This document shows, piece after piece, positions 50,807 to 58,797 of a DNA stretch of 64,000 bases (positions are counted from its first letter, which is position 1; the number at the start of each line of letters is the position of its first letter). The notes beneath the pieces are model-generated. The model saw only the letters and a program-made list of their open reading frames with translations. It had not been told where the DNA came from and did not search any database. The position numbers and the translations under genes are program-made. The DNA comes from Actinomycetes bacterium (GTDB taxonomy: Bacteria; Actinomycetota; Acidimicrobiia; Acidimicrobiales; RAAP-2): positions 29,244 to 93,243 of the forward strand of contig JAJYYG010000147.1 in assembly GCA_021801235.1 (NCBI GenBank). Direction: 5' to 3'.

Positions 50807-51466
50807 ATGTTCACCTACTCACTGCAGGGCCTGGAGCTGACGGCCGAGCCGACCGGGGTCCTCGAGGTGGAGGAGAACGAGACCACGGCACGTAGCGCCG
50901 TCTATCAGGTGCTGGGTGCGTTCTTCGCCTCGGGGGACGCGACCAGCTTCGAGAAGTCCCGCGAGGGGATCTGGACCAAGGAGCTGACCGAGGCGGCGCT
51001 GTTGCTGCCCTTCGCCCTGGCCGGTGGTGAGGTCCTGCTCGCGGCGGGCATGTCCGAAGGGGAGTACGCGGCGGAGTTCGACCACGTCTTCGGAGGTGGA
51101 CGGCTGCTTGCCGGCACCGGGGAGGCACGCGAGGCGGAGGTGGCATCGGTGCGGCGCGACTACGAGTACTTCGGTCTGGCGGCGAGCGAGGAGGCCCCGC
51201 ACCCGCCGGACCACCTGGCGACCGAGCTCGACTTTCTCCAGTATCTCTGCTTCAAGGAAGCGGCGAGCTCCTCGCCGCGCCTGGCCACCTCCTTCCGGCG
51301 GGCCCAGCGCGACTTTCTCTCGGGTCACGTGCTGGGCCGTGCCGCCGAGGTGGTGGCCGCGGCCCGGGCCGCGGGGGCGGCCCAGCCGTTCGCGGGAATG
51401 GCTGGTCTCCTGGGTGCGTTCGTCGCCGACGACCACGGGTACGTGGCCGGCCTCCTCGGTGGCTGA
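50807..51466 (+). CDS. TorD/DmsD-like chaperone for the molybdoenzyme
   Basis: A 219-residue helical chaperone matching the delta subunits of type II DMSO-reductase-family operons. The segment HPPDHLATELDFLQYLCFKE carries the characteristic His/Glu pattern. It would bind apo alpha subunits during cofactor insertion. ATG 50807 is preceded by AAAGGA. The stop overlaps the second alpha gene by eight bases, so chaperone and second enzyme are made together. Confidence 0.85.
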   Translation: MFTYSLQGLELTAEPTGVLEVEENETTARSAVYQVLGAFFASGDATSFEKSREGIWTKELTEAALLLPFALAGGEVLLAAGMSEGEYAAEFDHVFGGGRLLAGTGEAREAEVASVRRDYEYFGLAASEEAPHPPDHLATELDFLQYLCFKEAASSSPRLATSFRRAQRDFLSGHVLGRAAEVVAAARAAGAAQPFAGMAGLLGAFVADDHGYVAGLLGG

Positions 51467-54299
51467 GCCGGCACCCACCACCGCCGGGCCCCTGCCGGGC
51501 GGTGGATCGGACCGGACCGAGGACGGCTACCGGTGCCGATGGAGCTGGGATCGTGTGACCTGGGGCACGCACTGCCTGAACTGCCTGGCCGGGTGCCCCT
51601 ATCGCGTGTTCACCCGTGACGGCGTGGTGGCGTTCGAGGAGCAGGGCGGCACGATCGACCCGGTGTCCGGCGGCGTCCCCGACCTGAACCCGCTCGGGTG
51701 TCAGAAGGGAAGCGCATGGAGCGTCCAGCTCTCGAGCGACGACCGCGTCGTCCACCCGCTCCGCCGGGTCGGCGACCGCGGTGGCGGACGCTGGGAGCAG
51801 ATCTCGTGGGACGAGGCGCTCGCCGAGATCGCCGACTCGATCCTCGATGCCATCGAGGAGGACGGGCCCGAGTCCGTCGTTTTCGAGGAGAGCGTCGAGG
51901 GTGGGCTTCTGGCGCAGGCCCCGTTCCTCCGCCTGGCCGCGTTGCTGGGGGCGGTGACCCTCGACGCCCAGGGTCTGGTGAACGACCTACCCGTCGGCCA
52001 GCACCTGACGTTCGGGACGTTCTCCTGCGCCAGCACCGTCGACGACACCTTTCTGGCCGACGTCCTCCTGCTCTGGCACGCCAACCCTGCCTACACCTCG
52101 ATCCCGTACTTCCACTTCATCTCCGAGGCGCGCTACCGGGGGGCACGCGTGGTGGCAATCGCACCCGACTACAACGCGTCCGCGGTGGGGTCCGACCTGT
52201 TCGTCCCGGTGCGGCCCGGGACGGACGCCGCCCTGGCGCTCGCCGTGTGCAAGGTCCTCCTCGACGAGGACCTCTGGGATCGTCCCTTCGTCTGCACCCA
52301 GACCGATCTTCCGCTCCTGGTACGCACCGACACCGGGCGCTACCTGCGAGCACGCGACGTCGAGCGCGGCGGCGACGAGGAGGTGTTCCACCTCTGGGAC
52401 GAGGTGACGGGGTTGCGCGCCGCTCCACGGGGGAGCCTTGCCCTCGGGGAGCTACGGCCGGTGCTCTCGGGACGTTGGTCCGTCGAGCTGGCCGACGGAT
52501 CCACGGTCGAGGTGACACCTGTCATGGATCTCGTCCGGGCCAACCTCGAAGGGTACGCACCGGACGATGCGGCCGCGGTGTGCGGCGTCCCGGCATCGAC
52601 CATCGAGCGGCTCGCCCGCATGGTGGCCGGCAAGCGGTGCAAGATCCTCGAGGGCTTCAACGGGCCGAAGTACTTCCACGGCGACCTGATGGAACGCTCG
52701 ATGTGCCTCCTGCTGGCGTTGACCGGCAACTGGGGAAAGCCGGGCACGGGGATCCAGGGGCTCGCCCTCGGCGGCCTCGACGGGTACTTCCTGTTCTCGA
52801 TGAAGACGAAGAAGGGCGTCGAGGAGACGGCCCGGGTGCTCGACGGGATCGACCTGGCCGTGCAGGCCATGCGGGAGCGCGACCCCGACGCCACCGCCGA
52901 GATGATCGGGATCCAGCTCCTGTCGCTGGCGACGGCCTCGGGCACCACGGCGCCGCCGGTGTTCTTCAACTACCACCATGCCGGCTACCGGGAGACATGG
53001 AACCGTCAGGAGTGGTCGGATCCGACCATGTCCAGGGGCTTCGACGACTACCTGAGCGACGCCGTGCGCCGGGGTTGGTGGGGTGGGGTGGCCCGCCCGG
53101 GTGCGTCGAGCCCGCCGCGGGTCTTCTTCTCGGTGGGCACCAACCCCTTGCGGCGGGCCCGGGGTGGGCGTGCGAAGCTCCTCGACAACCTCTGGCCCAA
53201 GCTGGACAAGATCGTGGTGGTCGACTTCCGGATGTCGGCCACCGCGTTGCACGCCGACATCGTGCTGCCGGCGGCGATGCAGTACGAGCGGGTGAACGTG
53301 CAGTACCCGATCACCCACATGCTGCGTCTGTCGTTCTCCGACGCGGCGACGGCGCCGAAGGGGGAGTCGCGCACGGAATGGGACATCTTCGCCGCGCTGG
53401 CCAGGACGATCGCCGAGCGGGCGGCCGCCCGGGGGATGCACGAGTACGTGGACGCCCGCCGCCAGACCCGCCACGTCGACCGGATCGGCGACGATTTCGT
53501 GCTCGGCGGCGACTTCACCGACGAGGAGGACGTGCTCGACGAGTGGGTCCGGGACTCGGCTGACGCCGGTACGCTGCCGGTGGGCAGCACCATCGAGACG
53601 CTCCGGCGGGACGGGAGCATCCGGTTCACCGGGCTCGGCGGGTTCGCACCCGGGCTGGCGGTGGCGACGGACGTCCGGGCCGACGAGGTGATGACAGCCT
53701 TCCGGTGGCACGTCGAGCAGAACCTGCCCTTTCCGACGCTCACCCGCCGGGCGCAGTTCTACATCGACCATCCCTGGTTCCTCGATGCCGGCGAGCAGCT
53801 GCCCGTCCACAAGGAGCCCCCCAAGATGGGCGGCGACTGGCCGCTCGCCCTCACCAGCGGGCACGCCCGGTGGACGATCCACTCGATCGGCATGGGGAAC
53901 CGGCCGCTCCTCGGCACCCATCGCGGCCGGCCGCTGGTCGTGCTGAGCGAGTCCGACGCCGCGGCCCGGGGCGTGGTCGACGGCGATCAGGTCCGGGTGG
54001 CCAACGACCACGGCGCCTTCGAGGCCATGGCGAGAGTGACGCCCCGGGTCCGCCCGGGCCAGATCATCGTGTACAACGGCTTCGAGCCCCACATGTTCCT
54101 GCGCTGGGAGGGAGCCAACGAGGTCGAGCCGGGGATGGTCAAGTGGCTGCACCTGGTCGGCAAGTACGGGCATCTGCGTTACCTTCCTTTCGGGTGGCAG
54201 CCGGTGCCGGCCGACCGAGCGGTGTTCGTCGACGTCGCACGTGCGGCGGAGTCTCCGACCGTGGCTCCCCCCGGACCGGCCAGGAGGGACGGGCGATGA
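51459..54299 (+). CDS. Type II DMSO-reductase-family molybdoenzyme catalytic subunit, copy 2
   Basis: A 946-residue paralogue of the protein at 46093. Shared features include RWSW-x-x-V-x-WGTHC, GGRWEQISWDEAL and HGDL-x-ERSMCLLLALTGNWGKPG. The Fe-S site is His38-x3-Cys42-x3-Cys46 with Cys81, closer to NarG spacing than copy 1. Asp176 in GLVNDLP is the likely Mo ligand. It has no signal peptide. GTG 51459 overlaps the chaperone stop and its own stop overlaps the next start (ATGA). The substrate-channel region (about 150-200) differs from copy 1, suggesting a different substrate. Confidence 0.86.
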   Translation: MAEPAPTTAGPLPGGGSDRTEDGYRCRWSWDRVTWGTHCLNCLAGCPYRVFTRDGVVAFEEQGGTIDPVSGGVPDLNPLGCQKGSAWSVQLSSDDRVVHPLRRVGDRGGGRWEQISWDEALAEIADSILDAIEEDGPESVVFEESVEGGLLAQAPFLRLAALLGAVTLDAQGLVNDLPVGQHLTFGTFSCASTVDDTFLADVLLLWHANPAYTSIPYFHFISEARYRGARVVAIAPDYNASAVGSDLFVPVRPGTDAALALAVCKVLLDEDLWDRPFVCTQTDLPLLVRTDTGRYLRARDVERGGDEEVFHLWDEVTGLRAAPRGSLALGELRPVLSGRWSVELADGSTVEVTPVMDLVRANLEGYAPDDAAAVCGVPASTIERLARMVAGKRCKILEGFNGPKYFHGDLMERSMCLLLALTGNWGKPGTGIQGLALGGLDGYFLFSMKTKKGVEETARVLDGIDLAVQAMRERDPDATAEMIGIQLLSLATASGTTAPPVFFNYHHAGYRETWNRQEWSDPTMSRGFDDYLSDAVRRGWWGGVARPGASSPPRVFFSVGTNPLRRARGGRAKLLDNLWPKLDKIVVVDFRMSATALHADIVLPAAMQYERVNVQYPITHMLRLSFSDAATAPKGESRTEWDIFAALARTIAERAAARGMHEYVDARRQTRHVDRIGDDFVLGGDFTDEEDVLDEWVRDSADAGTLPVGSTIETLRRDGSIRFTGLGGFAPGLAVATDVRADEVMTAFRWHVEQNLPFPTLTRRAQFYIDHPWFLDAGEQLPVHKEPPKMGGDWPLALTSGHARWTIHSIGMGNRPLLGTHRGRPLVVLSESDAAARGVVDGDQVRVANDHGAFEAMARVTPRVRPGQIIVYNGFEPHMFLRWEGANEVEPGMVKWLHLVGKYGHLRYLPFGWQPVPADRAVFVDVARAAESPTVAPPGPARRDGR

Positions 54300-55831
54300 G
54301 GATCTCGCGACGGCACGCGGAAGCCGATCAGGCGGTGCTCGCCGGTGCGGATGGCGACCACGGCCAGAGAGGAACGGTCGGCCACGACGAGCTGGCGCTC
54401 GTCGCCGAGGCCTTCGAAGGGTCCCGTTCGCTGTTCTCGCTGCTGGCAAGCGTCCGGACTCGGCGAATGGGGCTCGGGTACCGGTCGGAGACCGGCGAGG
54501 CAGAGCTGTTCTCGTGGTCGAGCGGCCACACCGTCGTCCAGCCCGAGGGACCCTTCCACTTCGCGTCGTCTGCGGTGCCGGTGCCGCTCTCGGAGGTGGA
54601 AGAAGCGCTCCTCTGCTGGGCCGCTCTGGGCCCGAACGGTCTCGCGTTGGCGGACATCCCGGTGCAGGGGGCGCTTGCCGGCATGCTCCATCGCAGGGGC
54701 CGGACCGTGCCCTCCTCCTCGGGCGACCTCGGTGTCGACCTCTTCGTCGTCAACGACGATGGCGTCTTCCGGTACCGGCCGTCGCCTTCGCCTGCCCTTC
54801 CCGTCGAGATCGGTGGGCCCGAGGACTACGGGAAGGTTCTCTCTTGGTACCGGGACGGCCGGGTGCGGGTGCTCGACCACCGGCCCGACATCGCCTGGCC
54901 GGGAGGCCCCGAGGGCACCCACAACGTCCGCCCGATGGGGCCAGGCCAGTACAACCTCAACCGTCCCGGCAGCACGTGGTTTCTTCCGGTGGGGGACGTC
55001 GGGCTCGAGTGGTTCAACCAGCTGCTCGTCTCCTACGAGTGGTCGGGCTTCTACCTGCAGGACCCCGATTCGGGGGATCCGGCCGGGTGCAAGGACTGGA
55101 TCCGTCCCGGGTTCCTGGAGGTGGGGTTCCCCATCCCCGCCTTCGACGAGCTGGCTCTGATGCTCCACGCCGGCCAGGCCGGCTGCGTCGTACAGAACCT
55201 CCGGCTGGCGTGCGAAGCGCTGGGCCTGGGCGCGTGGACGACCGGCTCCTACGCAGACGACTTCGTCCTGGGCGCCTACCCGGAGGTCTCCGCCGGGCTC
55301 GGGTTCGTGTTCAAGGAGCGGGATCCGGCGTCCAACCCGTCGGCCACCGCCACGTGCCTCGGCCTTCCGGGAGTCATGGAGCCGGTGGTCGTGCCTTCCC
55401 CCCGGTTCCCGGACGCGGCGTCGGCGGTCCGCCATGTACGGCGGCTGCGCACCGACTCTGGCGGGGTGCTGGCGGACGAGCCGGGCGCATCGCCGGACAG
55501 GGGCGCGCCCTGGCGCCCGGGGCTGGTCGAAGAGGTGCTCGAGGATCCGCGTGCCCACCTCTCGGACTGGGCCGAGGAGGCGGCGATCGCCACCGTCGAG
55601 TACATCGTCGCCAAGTACGGTTGCTGCCCGGCCTCTGTGAGCCCCGTCCGGGCAAAGCTGTCCGTGCAGGCCCACCATGTCGACACCGCCTTCTACCGGG
55701 AGTTCTATGCCGGTGCCGGTGAGCCCGTCGCGCTCACCCCGGAGATCGTCGACCACTTCGCCACCTGGCACCCGGGCGAGGCCGACCCGACGGTCGGACC
55801 GGCCGCCGGCCGGGAGGAGGGCCCGGCGTGA
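54296..55831 (+). CDS. SagB/nitroreductase-like flavoprotein of 511 residues
   Basis: A protein I recognise only by fold. A first nitroreductase-like part has SLFSLLASVRTRRMGLGY and VPSSSGDLGVDLFVVNDDG, which follows the SagB-type pattern of peptide-modifying dehydrogenases. The second part (from about 270) contains FDELALMLHAGQAGCVVQNLR and LACEALGLGAWTT, typical of the FMN domain C terminus. A C-terminal 110 residues is extra. It is fused by a 4-base overlap to both neighbours, so it works with the molybdoenzyme or the peptide pathway. Confidence in the fold is moderate. Confidence 0.55.
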   Translation: MRISRRHAEADQAVLAGADGDHGQRGTVGHDELALVAEAFEGSRSLFSLLASVRTRRMGLGYRSETGEAELFSWSSGHTVVQPEGPFHFASSAVPVPLSEVEEALLCWAALGPNGLALADIPVQGALAGMLHRRGRTVPSSSGDLGVDLFVVNDDGVFRYRPSPSPALPVEIGGPEDYGKVLSWYRDGRVRVLDHRPDIAWPGGPEGTHNVRPMGPGQYNLNRPGSTWFLPVGDVGLEWFNQLLVSYEWSGFYLQDPDSGDPAGCKDWIRPGFLEVGFPIPAFDELALMLHAGQAGCVVQNLRLACEALGLGAWTTGSYADDFVLGAYPEVSAGLGFVFKERDPASNPSATATCLGLPGVMEPVVVPSPRFPDAASAVRHVRRLRTDSGGVLADEPGASPDRGAPWRPGLVEEVLEDPRAHLSDWAEEAAIATVEYIVAKYGCCPASVSPVRAKLSVQAHHVDTAFYREFYAGAGEPVALTPEIVDHFATWHPGEADPTVGPAAGREEGPA

Positions 55832-56361
55832 CCGCGACCTGGGTGCAGGTGCTCGCCTCCTACCTCCACCTGCTGGCGGTGGCGGTGTACGTCGGGGGCT
55901 CGGTGGCCATGGAGTTCGTCCTCGGTCCGGCCCAGCGGTTCGTGCCGCCGGCCCAGGCGCAGATTCTCGGTCAGCGGTCCGCGGATCGCTTTCTCGTGCT
56001 GGTCTGGGGCTCCCTGGCGTTGTTCCCCGTGAGCGGGATGCTGCTCTTCTTCTCCCTGTCGGACCAGCATCTGGTCACCCACGGCGGCATGCTCTCGACC
56101 AGCGAGGGGCGGACGTTGCTGGCCATGATGCTGCTGTGGGCGGTCCTTGTCGCCAACGGCGCGCTCATCACGTTCGTGTTCCGGCCCCGTCTGGTCGCCC
56201 GGGCCAAGGCGCAAGGTGGTGGCGCCCGGGTCGCCGACCATCTCGAGTCCATGCAGCGGGCGGCGACCTGGATCTCAAGGCTCACCCGGGTCGACCTGGC
56301 CGTCGCGCTGGTGGTGGTGCTGCTCGGGGCATCCCTCGCCTACGGGAAGGGAATCCTGTGA
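55828..56361 (+). CDS. Four-helix membrane protein, CopD-like, copy 1
   Basis: A 177-residue integral membrane protein with four hydrophobic segments, beginning VLASYLHLLAVAVYVGGSVAMEF. It resembles CopD/heme-type four-helix anchors. His residues in the first helix (SYLHLL) and in the loop QHLVTHGG could bind heme. It may pass electrons between the cytoplasmic enzyme and the quinone pool, which the operon otherwise lacks. GTG 55828 overlaps the upstream stop. A related gene follows immediately. Confidence 0.6.
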   Translation: MTATWVQVLASYLHLLAVAVYVGGSVAMEFVLGPAQRFVPPAQAQILGQRSADRFLVLVWGSLALFPVSGMLLFFSLSDQHLVTHGGMLSTSEGRTLLAMMLLWAVLVANGALITFVFRPRLVARAKAQGGGARVADHLESMQRAATWISRLTRVDLAVALVVVLLGASLAYGKGIL

Positions 56362-56876
56362 TCCGCACCGCGCTCGGATACCTCTTCACGGTGGAGTGGG
56401 CGGTCTACGTGGGCGGGGCCCTCTTCATGGAGCTTGTCTGGCGCCCGCTGCAGCGCCACGTGCCGCCGGCGCAGACCGGGGTGTTGTGCAACGCGATGGG
56501 CCGGCGCTACCGGTGGTTGGCCCTCGGGTCGCTCGGCCTCATCGCCGCCACCGCCGTCGCATGGCAGGTGGTCGGGGGACCGACGTCCCCCGTCTCCGGT
56601 GTCGCCGGTGGTGGGGCGTTCGCGGCGTGGCGGAGCGCCGGCCTGGCGGCGATCTGGGCGGTGCTGGTCGCTCTGGTGGCGGCCATGGGCCTCCTCGTCC
56701 ACCCGAGATCGCATGCCCGCCGCCGCCCGGACGAAGACAGCGACGAGCTGCGGCGCCTCCGGCTCCGCGCGATCCGGGTCATGGATGTGCTCCTGCGGGT
56801 CGAGCTCGGGGTGGCACTCGCCGGTGCGCTGGTGGCCGCCTGGCCGCTCGGGTCCGCTCCGGGGCTGGCGCTCTAG
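56358..56876 (+). CDS. Four-helix membrane protein, CopD-like, copy 2
   Basis: A 172-residue membrane protein that shares WAVYVGGALFMELVWRP-x-QRHVPPAQ with the previous one (VAVYVGGSVAMEFVLGPAQRFVPPAQ there, compared by pattern only). Four helices are predicted. It lacks the first-helix histidine. The tandem pair looks like a heterodimer that arose by duplication. GTG 56358 overlaps the stop of copy 1 by four bases. Confidence 0.6.
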   Translation: MIRTALGYLFTVEWAVYVGGALFMELVWRPLQRHVPPAQTGVLCNAMGRRYRWLALGSLGLIAATAVAWQVVGGPTSPVSGVAGGGAFAAWRSAGLAAIWAVLVALVAAMGLLVHPRSHARRRPDEDSDELRRLRLRAIRVMDVLLRVELGVALAGALVAAWPLGSAPGLAL

Positions 56877-58094
56877 ATGCCCAAGACGATCGCGACCACG
56901 CCGTCGTGGTACTGGCCCGACGGGGTTCCACGGGTGCTGGGCACCCCGCCGCTCCCGCTCGCACGTCTGTTGGTCGACCGCCAGGCCGAGCGGGCGCCGT
57001 CCCGTCCCGCGGTGGTCTGCGACGACCGGACGATCACCGCCGACGGGCTGGCGGCTGGCGTGGCGGCGGTGGCTGGCGCCCTGGGACCGGAGGGTACCGG
57101 CTCGGAGACCGTCGCCGTCTGCGCCGGGCCGAGCGCGGACGGGGTCGTGTCGGTCCTCGGTGCCCTGGCGTCGCGCCGGAAGGTCCTCCTCGTCGACCCG
57201 GGTTCGAAGGCGGTCGCCGATCTGCTCGCGGCCACACCGGGGGTGCCGGCACTCGGGGACGCGGAGGGCGTGGCGGCCTTGGCTGGTGCCGGGTTCCGGC
57301 CCATCACCGTCGACGACCGCGAGCCGGGGCGGACCGTCGACGACCGGGAGCCGGGGCGAACCGGCGAGAGCCTTACCGCACCATCGGTCTGCCTGGCCGG
57401 TGGATCGGGACCGGTGTGGCATTCGCAGCGGTCGCTGCTGGCCGGTGCGCTGGCACTCCGGGCCTTCTTCGATCCCGCAGCGGGCTCCTCGTGGTTGAGC
57501 GTGGCGTCGCCGTGCTCGTGGGACGGGTTGTGCACCGTGGTGTGTGCCCTCCTGGCCGGGGCGACGGTGGTCGTCGCGCACGCCGGCCCAGAGGCGGAGG
57601 AGGCATTCGAGCGCCACCAACCGGCCTGGACGTCGGTAGGCCTCGGGAACGCCCGGGCGAGCTGGTCGGGCGGGGGCCGCAAGCGTCGCCGTCAGACCGG
57701 GACGGGGCAACGGGTCCTCGCCACGGTGGACGGTCCGTTCGAGCCCGACGAATGCCGGGCGCTCGCCGGGGCGACCGGCGCCGACGTCCTGACCATGTTC
57801 GGGACGGCCGAGGCCGGGCCGGTGCTGGCATCGCACCCGAGTTGGCACCTGGACGAGGCGGTGGGAATTCCGGTCCCGAACATGCACGTCGTGCCAGCCG
57901 ACCCGGACACCGGCGAACCGGTCGACGTGCTGTGGGAGCTGCTGGATCGCGCCATGGTGTCCGTGTGGGCGCCATCCCTCGCGCTCGGGGGCTTCGTCCC
58001 CGGCCCGGGCGCGCCGGACGGCAGGCGGTTCGTCACCGGCGTCCTGGCCGCGTCGGATCCCAACGGGATGCTCTACCTGGTGGATGAGTGGTGA
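56877..58094 (+). CDS. Degenerate AMP-binding (ANL superfamily) homologue
   Basis: A 405-residue relative of adenylate-forming ligases. The N-terminal fold is recognisable (PLARLLVDRQAERAPSRPAVV, then DGLAAGVAAVAGALG). The key P-loop is altered: SVCLAGGSGPVWHSQRSLL stands where YTSGTTGxPKG should be. FGTAEAG stands in place of GMTE. The C-terminal lid domain is missing, as the protein ends about 100 residues early. A nine-residue unit VDDREPGRT is doubled at 57309-57362. Adenylation activity is doubtful; it may bind an acyl or nucleotide ligand or have become a structural partner. It begins directly after the upstream stop codon. Confidence 0.6.
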   Translation: MPKTIATTPSWYWPDGVPRVLGTPPLPLARLLVDRQAERAPSRPAVVCDDRTITADGLAAGVAAVAGALGPEGTGSETVAVCAGPSADGVVSVLGALASRRKVLLVDPGSKAVADLLAATPGVPALGDAEGVAALAGAGFRPITVDDREPGRTVDDREPGRTGESLTAPSVCLAGGSGPVWHSQRSLLAGALALRAFFDPAAGSSWLSVASPCSWDGLCTVVCALLAGATVVVAHAGPEAEEAFERHQPAWTSVGLGNARASWSGGGRKRRRQTGTGQRVLATVDGPFEPDECRALAGATGADVLTMFGTAEAGPVLASHPSWHLDEAVGIPVPNMHVVPADPDTGEPVDVLWELLDRAMVSVWAPSLALGGFVPGPGAPDGRRFVTGVLAASDPNGMLYLVDEW

Positions 58095-58714
58095 GCGTCC
58101 GCGACGCCTCGGACGGCACGGTGCTCGAAACTGCGCTGCGGATGCCCGCGGTGGAGCGGGTGGCGTTGTTCGACCGGTTCTTCCACGCCCATCCCGGCAC
58201 GGGGAGGACCGGCGTCGGCCTGGGTAGGGCGATGGTGGACTTCCTCGCGTGGGAGGTCGACAGCGGGCGCGTCGCCGACACGGGAGGCTCGGCGTGGTGG
58301 GCGGCGGTGAACGGTCTCCTTGTGCTCGACGTCGCCGCCGCAGGCGCCGGTCCGCCGACGGCGGGCGCTGCGTGGCGGCGGTATGCCGACGCACCGCCCC
58401 CCGAGCAGCAGGCTGCGCTGTGGCGCGCCCACCAGGAGTCGATGGCACGTGCGGTCTCGTTGGCGGCCCCGTTGCTCGAGGAGGAGTGCGCGGCGGAGCG
58501 GGCGTTCGTCACCTTGGTGCTCCGGGTCCTGGACGGAGCGACGGGGCGATGCGCCCCGACAGACAGCCCGCAGCTGGGGAGCTCGGTGCGGCGGAGCTAT
58601 CCCGCCGGGTACCCGATCGGGGACTCGCAGCTCGCGGCGCTGATGGCGTCGTTCCGGTCGGGGGGCCACCGAGCCGGCCAGGGTCCACACGCCCGAGCGT
58701 CGGGGGCCTCGTGA
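58091..58714 (+). CDS. Unknown protein upstream of the peptide gene
   Basis: A 207-residue protein I do not recognise. It is helical, with ALRMPAVERVALFDRFFHAH and GVGLGRAMVDFLAWEVDSG, an Ala-rich stretch near the middle, and a final 30 residues rich in Gly, Arg and Ser. GTG 58091 gives a GTGA overlap with the upstream gene; GTG 58088 one codon earlier is equally possible. Its end overlaps the 28-codon peptide gene by four bases. It may be the binding partner of that peptide or of the radical SAM enzyme. Confidence 0.6.
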   Translation: MSVRDASDGTVLETALRMPAVERVALFDRFFHAHPGTGRTGVGLGRAMVDFLAWEVDSGRVADTGGSAWWAAVNGLLVLDVAAAGAGPPTAGAAWRRYADAPPPEQQAALWRAHQESMARAVSLAAPLLEEECAAERAFVTLVLRVLDGATGRCAPTDSPQLGSSVRRSYPAGYPIGDSQLAALMASFRSGGHRAGQGPHARASGAS

Positions 58715-58797
58715 CGACCGAGACCCGCCTCGGCCATGCCTGGACCGGCCCGGCACGGTCGGGCGCGATGCGGTTCGACGGGATCCCCGGGAGGTGA
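58711..58797 (+). CDS. 28-residue peptide gene coupled to a radical SAM enzyme
   Basis: This small frame starts with GTG 58711 overlapping the upstream stop and ends with TGA overlapping GTG 58794 of the radical SAM gene. Both overlaps are GTGA, so it bridges the two genes exactly. The peptide begins MTTETRLGHAWTGP and ends MRFDGIPGR. It contains Trp, His, Phe and Arg that a radical SAM enzyme could modify, but no Cys or Lys. A GGGGG run four bases upstream may help ribosome entry. It is either a RiPP precursor or a coupling device. Confidence 0.42.
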   Translation: MTTETRLGHAWTGPARSGAMRFDGIPGR

